Below are positions 1-14,600 of a DNA stretch of 64,000 nt, one piece after another. Within the stretch, counting starts at the first letter, position 1. Each line of letters starts with the position of its first letter. The DNA comes from Chrysomallon squamiferum (taxonomy: Eukaryota; Mollusca; Gastropoda; Neomphalida; Peltospiridae). The stretch spans positions 24,489,822 to 24,553,821 of the forward strand of contig CM022671.1 of the NCBI GenBank assembly GCA_012295275.1, in the 5' to 3' direction. The notes beneath the pieces were generated by a model, which saw only the letters and a program-made list of their open reading frames with translations, had not been told where the DNA came from and ran no database searches. The position numbers and the translations under genes were made by a program.

Positions 1-588
1 GGAGGATATCATTTCCTGGAAGAAAAACAATTATAAAACATTTGTGAAGAAATAGTGGAAAATGTAAAAAAAAAAAAAAAAAAAATATTTTATTTATTTG
101 TTTATTTATTTTATTATTTTAAGTAAAATTAATATGTTGTTGTCTGCAGAAAGGAAGGAACAAAATATCTCTTGCTGCTAATCTGTAAAGAGTAACCCAT
201 GAAGTTGTATCAGCAGATGTATCATTCTTATTACCAAAAAAAAAAATTTTAACTTTAAAAAACAAACAAATAAACAGCAAAAAAAAACACTAACAAAAAA
301 AATGATAACTGTTCATCCATGTCCAGGAATTATTATAAATATAGAACATATTACAAAATTAACAATCTAACTTTGTTCATTCACTGATTCAGTCAACAAC
401 CTGGATGTCTTTCTCAGATAGAGATATAACAAAGCTTTTCTTTTATACTTTATCTTTTATTTTTATTTTATTTTTATCTTAATCTGTCTTATACAAAGTC
501 TTTCTTTTTCATATCATATTTTCTTTTCATTTTCCATTTTTCTTAACCTGTTTTATATGGCTTAATAGTTCTATAAATAAAAGATAAA
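1..588. other. Non-coding DNA downstream of STK36
   Basis: AT-rich sequence following the STK36 stop, with A and T homopolymers (for example near 68-85 and 240-300). Several TTTATT hexamers around 455-470 read AATAAA on the minus strand, so this stretch probably holds the STK36 3' UTR. No other exon was recognised. Confidence 0.5.
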
Positions 589-3500
589 CTAAAATACTTT
601 TCTCAGTTCTTCCTGCTGTGCAAGGCTGCGTAGAGCTAAGAGAGCACTGACTTGAACACTGGACTGTGTGTCTGTGTGAACAATGTCAATCAGACTGAAA
701 AATAAACACACATCACTGTTAATACTTCTCTGCTTAAACTCTGATAATTAAGTGTATAAAACACAGTCAGTGGTTTTGTTTCTTCTTCCTTCTTTTTTTA
801 TGTGAGAATTGAAAAATGTAAATGGTGGAAGAATTCTTTTTTTTCTTTTTTTTTTTCTTTCTGTTTGCCAGGTTCAGTGACTTTTAGACGATTTTATTTT
901 TTATGTATATTTTTCTTTGTTTCTTTGTTTGTTTATTAAACATTTTAACTTTTTTTATTTTTTTTTATAAATTTCTTTTGTTGTTTTCTTTATCTGTCTA
1001 ATTTTGGGAGTCTAGCTTCAACTACAATTATCCATGTATGTTATAAATGAATCAGTAATAACAATGATAAAGATTAGAACTACTTACTGCTGTATGACTT
1101 TTGCCTTTTTCATATCGGCACATAGGGAATTGGTGTGCATTCCAAGATTACCACAAGCACCTGAAAATGTAAAAGACATGTCAACCAAACTGTAAACAAA
1201 GTTTCTTTATGTGTTTTAAAAATCACTTATGAGTAATGAACATATTAATGAGTTTCATAACACATTCTGCAGACAGGATTTATTAAGTTTAAATATTAAC
1301 TTGTTGTTGATCTTACAGGCCATTAAAAACACTACAACTTAAGTAAATTGACTACATGTTTCATCTACTGGGATAAAGTGTGTGCAGTAATTTGAAATAT
1401 GAAATCATTATATTAATATTCTAAATTAACAAGTGAACTTGGTTATATTGTGTAAACTAAACATTCCTGATACATTCTGAGATATAAGCACTGGTTTCAT
1501 CACTTTTACTTGGATGTCACAATTTTCAGTGTAATATTTATAACAATTTACAGGCTGCCTTTGCCTTAGTTTTAGTTACATGGCACTAATTTTCATTATA
1601 TAACTGTTACTGGAAAACCGTATTAGTCTGTGTAAAATCTATTATAAAACTCACTGGCTGCATTTGCTCTGGTTTTAGTCACAGGGTCTCTGAGAAGATC
1701 AACCAAGTGAGGAATGGCAGACTTCAATTTGAGGTACAACTCACTGTTGTGATAACTGGCATTGCCAACTGCATAACTTGAACCCTGGAATTTAGATTAT
1801 TATAAACAAATATGTTAAAATAATAAATAACAAATATGTTAAAATAATAAATAACAAATATGTTAAAGTAACTTGAATCAAGGAATTTAGATTATTATAA
1901 ACAAATATATTAAAATAATAAATATGCATAACTCGAACCCTAGAATTTAGAACATTATTAACAAATATGTTAAAATAATAAATATGATTAATTTGAACCC
2001 TAGAATTTAGATTATTATAAACACATACTTTAAAATAATAAATATGTGTAACTTGAACCTTAGAATGAAGAATATTATAAACAAATATCTTAAAATAAAA
2101 AAAATATGTTCCATGATATGAAGAAAACAGAATCCTTAAACAAAATATTTGATAGGAAAATATATTAATTATATTAAAAAAAATTTTTTTTTTAAAAGTA
2201 GCAACAAAATGGAAACTTCAGAGCACATGACAGAAAAAAAAAAGTGTTCTAACAGAAAGACAAACAGTATAGAAATATTAAAATGAAGTTGACTGTATCA
2301 AAATGCATTAAATAATGGAATCCCTTAATGAGATATATGCTAAAATATGCTAAATGTAAATAACAATAAAATGACATCAGAAAATTAATAAAGGATTCCC
2401 ATACCAACAGAGAATTATAAACTAAGTAGATGACAAACTTATTTTTGTTTTCAAATTGAAAATTAAATTTATGAAACTTTTTACTTACCTTTCTAACATT
2501 TGAGTCCTCATCTTTCAAACATGCAATGAGTCCAGTAAAAATCTCATCTCTGTAAAACAACAGAAAATCAAACTGACATTTTCTATATTTAAAGTATAAA
2601 ATACAAGACACATGGGCTTCATCTAAATTTATTCTAATTAACAAATATTAAATACATATTATTATACACACTTTCATTTAAAAAATCAGTTAATGAAAAG
2701 TTGTTAGAGATATTTATGTAAAAGATTATTACTCTGTTTTGTGATTTTATTTTATTTTTTCAACACATTATTTGTCAATTTTTGGATAATAAGTAAACCC
2801 AGAATTTCATTGTCTGATTTTTCAAGAATTGTTCAAATTATTTTCACATATTTATTATGACTTTTGATTAACAAAATATCTTCTTTATACCTTTGCTTTA
2901 GGATGGGATAAAACTGTCCATCGTGTTTCATGAGGTTTCCAAGGAGACTGCAGGTTCGAGACTTCACAGCTTCAGAGTTGTGACTTATCAACGTACACAG
3001 TGGTTCATAATCACCTGAAAAGGTGAAAAAAAAAACAAGGAGAAATGCATGAGTGAATGAAAACACATACTTCATCTTTGAAAAAGAGGTCTCAGAGCAC
3101 TGGATGGAAAGAGAAGTAGCCCAACAGGCTGACCAACAAGTACTGACTTTTTGTTTTGATATCCCAACAGGTCAGTGCTCTGACCACTAGACAAGTATTT
3201 TATTTTTGTCTTTCTGTCTCATTGGTAGTATTAAATACAGTAAAGCAGTTTGAGTGAAATCATTTTTATATTATATTAGCTTTGTTGACGTTAAAATTAT
3301 ATTTTCATTTGTAAATAATTGTATTTAAAAATCAAACCTTTGCTTCCTTTAAACACTGCCTTTACAAGGCCGATGTGTTCTGGTGAGGTTCTCACTAAGT
3401 GACTGCACACAGAAATAGTGTCACACACTACTGACAGTGGATTTGAGTCCTTGATTGCATTTGACAGAAATATCACTCCCTAAAATAAAATAATAATTTA

Positions 3501-6500
3501 AATTATTCAAAATAATAAATACAAAAAAAAAAGTGATCTTATGACTGCATAAATTTAAAAATATCAACAAGTTTGAAATAAATTAATATTATCAAAACAA
3601 ATTAAATGTAGTAAATGAAAAGAAAATTTAATACCTTGATTTCATCAATGGTTTCAGCAAACTGCTTGACAAAAATTCTATTTCCAAGCACTAGTCTTGC
3701 TATCAAACCCATTGGAGTTTCCAAGTGCTCCTTACTTAGATATTTAGAACAAACAAACACAAGTCGAGGCAGAAGGTTTGTGGTATACAAGCAGCTTGAA
3801 AAATACACACAATGTGATATGTTTAATATTAAAACCAAAGTAGAATAAATAATCTTGTAATTTTAGAAGGAATTTAAAAACTTTCACTCACATATACACA
3901 CACACACACATATATATATATATTCATTCACCCTCACACACACATATACATATACACATGCACTGAAATAGACACTGTAATATAAATTTTGATATATACA
4001 AACATGGCCATAACTAGACTCTTTTTGAAATGAGGCAAAAACCCTTAACTGCTGCATGGAGTGGGGCAAAACAATTTGGGCAACGGATCTGTGTACCTTA
4101 CGTTGTCCCCAGAAGCTCCGACTTGAAAGACACAAAATAGTTATGGCCATGATATATATAATGTATTGTTTTATTCTTTTTGTTTTAATGGTGAAACAAA
4201 TAATATTTCATTACAAAACAGTTTAAAATGAAGACTCAAGATTAAAAATTAATAATAATATATAAAATAATTTTAATTACTGTTGTATTTCCATTAACAG
4301 CTCCTCATTTGCATCAACAGCAAATGGAAAACAACAAAGTTGTGTGATTTCTAGAATCATGTCAGTTATCAACTGCACTCCATCATTAACAAATCTGTTA
4401 AAAAAGAAAAAAACAAGATTAATATATAACAATCAAATAAAAAGAATATTAAGATTTATAAGATGGCAGTAGTATTATTAATTTGATTTTGAACACTTAA
4501 CTTTAACAACTGAATCTATAAAGTATTTTACTTCATACTAAGCTTCATATATAGTACATAAGTATCAAAGTATTTCAGATAAACATTCACAGAGATAAAT
4601 CTGATAATTTTCTATAAGTAAGTATTAAATGAAAATAAATAAATAAATAAACAAAACAACAAATAAATAAATGAGCAGAAGACTTTCTCTGTAACAATCT
4701 AATCACTTCAAAGATTACTTTTAAAAATAGCAAAACCATACAACAATCTTAAGCAATATTTTATTATACTCAACACCTAATTAAGAAAAAAAAATTCAAA
4801 ACATTAAAATTATTCATACCTATACAAAGGTGCACATGAAAGAATTTTAAGAAAAACAAACTATGTTAAACTCACCCTTCAACTACAGTCTGAAGAAACT
4901 CCTTGTGCAAGACATGAACCATAGTTAACATAACAATACTGTCTGCAGCAGCCAGGTTTGGGATACACTGGTAAGTTTCCTACAAACAAAAATAAAAAAT
5001 AATAATAACAACAGAAAATAAATCAAAATAAATTAGTAACATTTAATTTACATAATTTGTTATAATGCAGACTTCCCATTTATACTAACAGACTCACTTA
5101 ATCTCAGTCATATCGGATTTTTTTTTTTTTTTTTTTAAATTATTATTAATTAATTTATTAATTAAAACAATTGAATAATTATAATGTAACACTTACTTTA
5201 GCAAAGACAGACACAGCCATCTGCAGCACAGCCATCAGTCCTTGGGGAGAAACCAGATTCCAGTCTGGTGGTGAGAAGCTGGCGACAATCTCATTGTCAC
5301 TCTCCATGTCATGAACTGGCATGTTTGTCGTCATGTCGGTGACATGTAGTGCCTGGGCTACACGGTGCCACAGAGCATTCCATATACCACTTTCTATGTA
5401 GAGCTGAGCAACTGGAACATCAGCCTGAAATCAGAGAAAAACATTAATAAATCAATGTTCACTGAATTCCATGTTTACATAAATGTATGGCTGAAGTATA
5501 GATTTTTCTATGAGTAATCCTGAAAACTGGTCTCTATGTCAACCTGAAATTAGTGGAGAGTAAACACTTTATGAAAATCAATCTTGTTAACATCGTGTCT
5601 TCCACATCCCTCTATTTGTGTTGAGCTGAATCAAAGGAACTGAAGACTAAAGACAGACAAACGAGAAAATGCTGCTTTTGCCATGCTAAGACATTATATC
5701 AATACATTAATAATATCTCAGACTTCAGTATGTTTATGTCTGAAACTACTTTATGTTAATGTCTGACTTTTTCAACATGTTAATGTCTGAGTTTTCTAGT
5801 GAATGTAATAATGGGAATACAAATTTACTGACTGACATTAGTCAGAAACATTTCTTAAATCTCTGATGTCTGACAAACTGTCACATTTTTATTGCAAAAG
5901 CATAAAAGAATCTATGTTTTAGTAGAGATGATAGAAATGAGATTACCTGAGCCAGTAGTTCACACAGAAGTAATAACAAGCCATCCAGAACTCCATAGTC
6001 AAAAGGACATCGTACACATATCTGTAAAATAATAAGAAACGTTTTTGACTTTATATTAGAAATAATTTAAAATGTGTAGATTCAGAATATTAGATCCTAA
6101 ATTAAACTGTATCATTCAAATGCTAATGAAAATTTTAACTGTTAACATAAATATTTCAGTTTTATCTTTTATTTTATGAATTTATTATTATTGCTTTGAT
6201 TTTTTCCTTTTTTGTTGCTATTTTAGGTACCTGTTTTCATCTTGTATTCAATTATTACAGAATATTTTAGTTTTTGTTTATTATAATACAGATTATAAGT
6301 TAAAAATTATGGTATTTATTATGGTCAGAAATTAACACTCACCTCTGCTAAATCTGTGAAGACAGCTAAACAAGCCTGCAACATTTCCTCTGGCTGGACT
6401 TCAACAGCAACACCACAGTAAACCATCTGACTGAACAGCAATGCAGCTGCAGCCTGAGATAAACATAGAAATAAAACTGATTATTTTGGTATAATATTGA

Positions 6501-7418
6501 TAACTTTAGTATTAATAAATTAAAATTTAAAATTAAATAATTGAAAAACCCAGTCAGGTTATAAACGTAGGACTCTTATAATTTAACTTTTACAATAATT
6601 TAGGAAAAGGATTAAAAATAATCACTAAAAAGTTAGGGGTTTTATTGAGTTGGGAATAATGGTAGAAATTGATTACTTCTGAATTTTTATGTTATGTGCA
6701 TAGAAACATACTCTTGGAAAAAGCTTGTTTTGCATTATTGATGTTATCCTAGCATAAATAAAAAATAAAATACGCTATTAACTTTTAAAAATATTTGTCA
6801 TATCAGTATGTAAATATATAATAAAAAATTTCAAAATTAATAAGATTCATAAATACCGTGTGACTTGCAATTGTTGAATCCAAGAAAAAGGAGACCATCA
6901 TGCCTGCTGCTTCATTCAAACTGAAAGATGGAGAATAAAATATAAAAATAAAACCAGTGTTTAATAAGAAATAAACTAATAATTTGGAAGTGTACAAATT
7001 ATAATTAGGCTATTTGTTTTTCCATAGAACATATTAAATTAGAAATGCAGTAACAAACAACTTTATTTTAATATTTACTTTAATTAATTAAATTAATTTT
7101 TATAAACTTACATGACAGGTATTTTCTGCAGCTGAATAATGATTGTGCTGAAAATGTGAAGAACCATTTCTGTCACAGTGTTTACCTCCATGTCTGCTAT
7201 GTCAACCTAATTGTGAAAAATTATAAATGTTAACTCATAAATATTATATTGCTCTGATTATAGGAAAAATAAATTGTTCAGAAATACATGAAATCAGTAA
7301 CAAATCATTAACAAAGTAAAATTATTACTAGATCAGTTTACACTCATAATATATTTATATCCATTTTTATACATACATACACACAAGTATATATGTACAC
7401 AAACATATATATGTACAA

Positions 7419-7475
<57 letters not shown>

Positions 7476-10400
7476 TATATATATGGTATATATACGTACA
7501 TATATCTATCTATATATACACAGACACACACATACACACACACAGATATATATATGTATATGTATATTACTCGAACAATAATACTACAAACATGAATGAT
7601 GTACATATATATATACATTTATATTTGTATGTATTTATGCATATATGGTTGGGTGTGCATGTTCTTTTATGAGTGTTATATATGCATGTGCATGTATGTA
7701 GATATGTATAAATATGAAAAGTTTAAATATGAAATGAAAATTATACCAAGTTATTTTACAGTCTAAAATAATACCTTGCCCATGAGAATGCCAAGAAGAG
7801 ACTCAAGATGGCTGACGTTATCGGAGAGAAATGAACAGAAGTTAGAAGAAACCTGGCAACACGAATAGGCAACCTGCAAAAACAAAATGCACAGATATGT
7901 AAAAATAAAATTTCTTCTTTTAAATGTCTTCTTCATTTAAATTTTCAAAATTTTATAAAATCAATACACATTAAATGGTCTTTTATTTAAATATTATACT
8001 GTCTTCTGATATATAATTTTTAAAATCATCAAAAAGTGACATATAAATAGATAAAAAAGAAATAATAAAAAAATCTGTAATTACTCTAAGAATAGCACTA
8101 CAGGCAGATGGATGTCTCAACAACAAGAGGAAATCGTTTGTGTTCTGCTCTTGGCTTTTGGAGGCCATCTTTTCACCCAGATACTGTGCTGCCTAAAATT
8201 GGAAAAATTCAAACAATGTTATTATTATTATTATTATTATAGTAATAAATGCTTTCATTATAACTAAAAACAAGTTTCTTTTAATATAACTGAAATGAAT
8301 CTAAAATACATAATTAAAAACAATTGCAATATAATATTTTTGAGGGGGTTTTGGGATGGGTTTTTTTATTATAAATCATAAAATTTACAAATAAAAAATA
8401 GTTTAAAATGTAAAGTCTCTTAAATTGTTGATTTTTAACAAAACAAAACATTATTTAGAAATAAATATTTACAATCATTGTTTTTCTCTGAATGTCACAT
8501 ACTAATCAAGATTAAAACAAAATCTGACTGAAGCTTAATTTACTTTGATTACAGACAAAAGAATCAATTAGGATACCTTTCTCTTGCCTTCACTGCCACT
8601 GTTTGGACCAAGAGGTATAAATAACAGTGAGGAGAGACATCCAGCACAAATTGTAATCATGTTCTCATATCTCTCTGATGCCATGTCAACATCTCCCTCA
8701 GCAAGTTCTACAAATACAGACAGCATATTAGAGTGTCAGATAGGCCGATGTGCTGAACAATATTACAAGATGAGTAAAAAAACGTGGTAAATTTTAACTT
8801 TATAGAATTATCTCATCATAACAAGATTCATGGAAGCATGTGCTAAAATATTTAAAGATTTATTTTTTTAAAAGCTTCATTATGGACAGGTATTTATTTC
8901 AATAATTCACCTACGGTAATTTATTAAACAAATAAATGTCTAATTTGGAATAATATTAAAAATGAATTAATTTTTGATCTGTTAGGATTATTGTAAAAAA
9001 AAAAGTATATAAAAAAATAGAAGTGCACATGTGTGTGTGCACACATACACAAAGATTCATACAGATATACCATTATTTAAAAATTGAGACAATGGATTTA
9101 CAATCATGCTTGTTTCACATACATTCATGTAACTGCAGGTTGACTGATAATCCATCAGGCTACCTAAACAACTGAAAATATATGAATTTACCTTTAAGTC
9201 TGATCAGGCCAGCAGGGTCAGGCTGAGTTCCCTGTAGAGCAGCATCCAGTACAGCTGTGTGTTTTGTGGCAAACCCACTAAAATACTGCTGAGCCAGTTT
9301 CAGAGAGTCTCTGTCCATAGTGTCACTCAGATACACCAAACACTTCAAAAAGTAAAATTAATAACAGCATAATGTATTTCTTCTTTAGACACACAAACAC
9401 ACAGACACACACACACACACACATATATACACACACACACTCACATTCATATATAACACACACACTCACACATACATATATAACACACACACACACACAT
9501 ATATACATATAAGAAAGAGAAAAAAGATAGATAGGCATATACAGACAGACAGACAGACAAACAGACAGTCATACAGAGAGACAGATATATGCATACATTT
9601 CAAATGAAATCATGAAATCTTACATAAATAAGAAACAAATGAAAATAAAATTTCAACAGCAAGCAGTAGATTAAATGCTGTTAAATAAATTTATTATTAA
9701 AAACATATATTAGGACAGAGCTTGTTCAATTAACTGGACAAAGAAATAAAAAATAAAATTGAAGTAAAAAAACTGGGATGAAAATGGCTGTTACGATAAT
9801 AATATCAGAATACAGTAGTAATATACCAGAGTGGTTTGTTCTCTCAAACGTAAGTCTTCATCCACTTGTTGGTACATCAGTTTTGGAACCAAAGTCAAAA
9901 ATTTCTGAGTAGCCTCATAAAACTCTTCAGCACTGTAACAGATTAAATATTAAGACATGATAACATATAATATTATAGTTTGAAAGTACTTATAAGAAAT
10001 ATAATTATGAATGAAAATATCAGTTTTTTACAAGTGACTATGAACAAGAAAATAAAAAATCATAATTTTATTTTAACATTATGATAATATTTTGTTTATC
10101 AGGATTTTTTCTGCTTGTTTTGTTACACTTCTTTTCTTTTTCATTAGTTCTTTTCTCTTTCTTTTTATTTTATTTTGTTTTGTTTTGTTTTGTTTTATTT
10201 CTTTTCATTTTATTTTATTTTATTTTATTTTATTTTATTTTATTTTATTTTTTATATAGTATAACATCTTTTAATTTCTGGAGAATAATAGTTAAATATC
10301 CAAGAAATACTTTATAATTTAATAACTGGTGAATAAAATCAGTCATATAAATAATACTTACATTTCTTTATCCAGTCTTTCACTCCAACCTATTTCACTA

Positions 10401-11567
10401 GCAAAATAAGCATTTATTGCTATAACCAAGTCTATCAAAATCTGCTGACACCAAGGTTGCTGAAAATATAAAGTAATATTTTCAGAATTATATAAAATAC
10501 ATGTAACTGCAGTTTTCTGAAACAAATACCCTATGTACAATGACATCAATTTCAAGAATCTCATCATAAAACATATTTTCAGTAAAAATATAAAATGATA
10601 CCCATTCTTTCAGAAAGCTCCGATGACATTTAATTTTTTAAACAAACAAAAAAGTCTAACAAATCCTTGTTTAAAATTGATTATAAACAAGATAACACTT
10701 TTAAATGCTTTTTAAAAAATAATCATAAATATTTTTATACCTCTTTCACTGTGGACTTCTCTAGAATTTCAGACAAAGTATTGTGAATCCTGCTTGGTAA
10801 GGATATGGCTTTCACAAATGAAATTATCTTAAAAGCTTCACTGAAATTCAAAATGAAAATAGGATTTCTGAACAATTCAAGCAATATCATTTTCACAGAT
10901 GGTAACTAGCTACAAATTGTTGATTAAACTTTAATTTTATAGTTATTTCAATGACTCACATATTTAACTGATACATAAATGATGCTGTAAAAAAAAAAAA
11001 AAAAAAAAAAGGAATTACTTAGGACAATGATAACAATAATCTTCAACAGACTGTAAATTATATTATTAATAATCGAGAAAAATAGTTTATCAATAAATGA
11101 AAATGTAGATTTAAGAAATGGAGAAACATGTATAAGAACAATAGAATAAAATTTCTTACCATTTGATTGTTACAAGGTTGGTGACCACTCGCAGGACAGT
11201 GCGCAGACGTGAAGCCCCCTCTAACATGCCATCCAACACCTGAGCCATGCTCGTTTGCATCCGTGAGTTCAGTTTGGCAATAAACTTGTCGTCGTTAAAC
11301 ATGTGTATCATTGTCTCTGGATCATTTTCTAGATCTGTGGCCTCCATTAATGACTGCCATTCATCTTCACTGTCAATATCCTGACAGAGATATAATACAT
11401 GTAAGTTGTACGATGCAAACAAGGAAAACTTCTAAAACCTGTTGTAAAAATATTTTATGCAATTATTTTATCAAAAGAAGGAGCTGTAGATGGATGATCA
11501 AAACACAGGTCTAAAGCATGATGAGCCCACGGAATGAATCCTATTTTTTATCAATATATATATAAAC

Positions 11568-11606
<39 letters not shown>

Positions 11607-14600
11607 AAATCAATTGCTGCTGCTGTTAAAAGAAGCATTTGGAATGGTTGCAGCAAGTATTTCTTCCCAGATAATAATTATACAAAATATATGTATATAA
11701 TCTTTTTTTTTCACTACATTTAAGTAATTACCTCCCCTTCAAGCTTAACATTCTCCATGTTTTTTTTCACAGGTGGTGGGTTTTTGCGTAGAGTTCTTCG
11801 ACCTTCTATTTCAATGCTAGGATATTCTTTGTGGTAATCTTTACTGATACGATCTGAGCGAGGTGTGGGATCAACAGACTGAAACAAAGTGTCAAAAATC
11901 AAATACTAACATACTACGATTTTTATTAATTACATTAAATTTTACACTGTTGGCACAGAAATGAGACTGGCAGCAAAGTCCAGATCAATAAGAGGATCAT
12001 GAATAACTCTGACAGATAATTCTGTAATGGTATAAAAATGGTATCTTCTCCATTCCAGATTTCATAACTTTAAAATTATTTATGAATTGTCCACATCAAA
12101 CATTTTGTTCAGTGAAAAATGGAGACAGGATGATTACTACATTTTTAAGTTTTCCACATTCTAGAATGTACAAAAGCCTATTAGTAATTTATTGTTTTCT
12201 GGTATGTTTTTCATATTCAGAAAAATAATTTCATATTTTATTTCAAATTAAACTTACCTGTATACAGAGAGATACAACAGATATAAAAGCTACTATGCTA
12301 GATGAAATTAAAAAGAAACTAATTTTTTCAGTAGAAACTAAAGCAAAATGTAAAATATTTAATCAGTGGAAATCAAGCAGAACTTCAAAATCTGAGTCAT
12401 GATAAATAGTAAAAAATGTTAGCATTTCAACAGTTGATATGGAATTAAATAATTTAGAATTTCTACTATGGTATGTTTTTCAAATTTGAGAAGGTTATAC
12501 AAAATATTAATTATAATATTAACTTGATATTAAAATTTTACTTATTAATTAAAATATATTTATTTGTTTTAAGATCTGTAAGATAATATGTTTATTACTA
12601 ACAAATGGATCTCTGGTAGATATGAATGAAAGAACTTAAACAGATTGTGTACAGTTACCAAGATAATGATTCATTTGCTATTAATAAAATATGATATTCA
12701 TCTTTTTTCTGTGGTATTATTATTATCTGAAGATCTAGAAGAAAATTGGTAAAGGGTTTCTATCCTCCAATCTAAAGAGGAGGATTCTTTTTTCTACTTT
12801 ATTATTATCATAAATATGAAGGAAAATATAGAAAAAAAAACCAACAGTTTACATATACTTAGGTTATTTGAACTAATGCTATATGCTTTTGCTGAAAGCA
12901 AGTAAGCAAAACACAAAACAGCTTGACTACAGCCACCTTAAAGAGAAAAGAAAGTTGAAAGAAAAAAAAATTGTTTACAATAATATTACCTCTGCATTTG
13001 ATGGAACCTGTTTGTTAAAATATAAAAATAATAATAACGTGAAAATATGACTAACATTGTTGCTCATTAAATTTTCCTGTTAAGACAGTATAAGCATCAT
13101 GTCTTTAATATTTTTGTGAATAAAAATATAAAATGAAGTAACAAAAGAATTACAGGGTTCAAATAGTTTTAAAAATAAAAATAATTGCTGCTTATCAAAT
13201 CTTTTTATTAATAATTTTATAATAATTAAAAAAAAGAGAAAAAAACATTTTTAAAGTGTTTAAAAAATTTAATCTTTTAAAACCTACCTTGCTTGTTCCA
13301 GTCCCTTCCCAGTCTTGTGAATGTGGCCGATCTGTATGGACTGGAATAACCGGTTCTGTCTGCCCTTCTTTCTCACCTACCCACGCCTGAGGTTTTGCTG
13401 GTTTCTGTGGCAAAGAAAATAAAAATAATTTTTATAATGCTTAAACAAATATTTATTTCCATATGTAAATTAATTCAAAATGTAGTAGAAAATGGGTCCA
13501 GAACTGCATGGCAGTTTGAGACAAACAGAGCAGATATGTAAGTTAATATATAAAATATAATATATAATGTAGCAATAAAATACAATGAGTGGTTCAACTA
13601 GTTTTCTATAATTAATATATGCATTTCACAGACATATGATAATTTAATGAGTGAAGTCAATACTTGTTAATACTAGTTACAAATAATTCTCTTTTCACAT
13701 TAACTTGATGACTTTGTTTTATACATTCTCTTAATATTAAAATAAATACAAAATTATTGAACCTTTTTCCCTTCTTCCTCCAGTGCTTTCTTTCGAGCTT
13801 TAGCCAGAATTTTGGAGGTTCCTGGGAGATGAGCTTTTTCTTTTGCTTGCTTCTCTTTAAGCATTATCATTGATGCTGTCAGAGGCTGTGTGAATGGACT
13901 CTGAAGTAGAGTATCTTCTTCAGAGACTGAAAATATTTGTTTTTGTTATTTTAGTATTTATTTTGTTTTAATATACATTACTCTATGTAAAAATTACTTT
14001 CACAGTATGAACAAACTTAAATATATTTTATATTCGTTCAGTTATTATTAAAATGAAATTTACTGACATTATTTTTAATCAAAATATATCTCAATATAAC
14101 TAAACAATAAGAGAAATATGAATGTTATTACAGAATTAATTATTTTATTATTTATTTTACTAAATGCAGAAAAAGGAGATAAATCAGGGCAACCACTAAA
14201 TATTATTTTATTTTAACTATGAAACTGTTGGTTAAACAGTTAAAGTCATGGTAACATTCAAACATATCGCTTTCAATAATATGTATAACCAATCGGTTTT
14301 CAATAATATCATGCTACTATCATGTTCATGAAGTCTAAATTAATTTTATCATTTAATTCAAAGTAAATCAAAACACAAACACATTTTAAATTCAGTTATA
14401 TGCATAAATTCTTTACAAACAAAATTTCACAACAAAGAAAAAAAGAAATGAAAAACAAAAAAGATTAATTTGGAAAATTACCTTTCACATCATCTGATAC
14501 AAATGGATGATGCAATAAGTCTGGCCAAGAAAGTCTATTCTTAGGATTCTTGTTCAACAATCCTTGCAAGAAATCCTTGAAATGCAGGCTCATATTCTTA

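Noticed and set aside
3884-4150. 88-codon minus-strand ORF
   Set aside because: It runs over the inverted-repeat element and a (CA)n/(TA)n tract, not over an STK36 exon.
7367-7618. Y/I/C/V-repeat ORFs
   Set aside because: Translation of (TA)n/(CA)n microsatellites.
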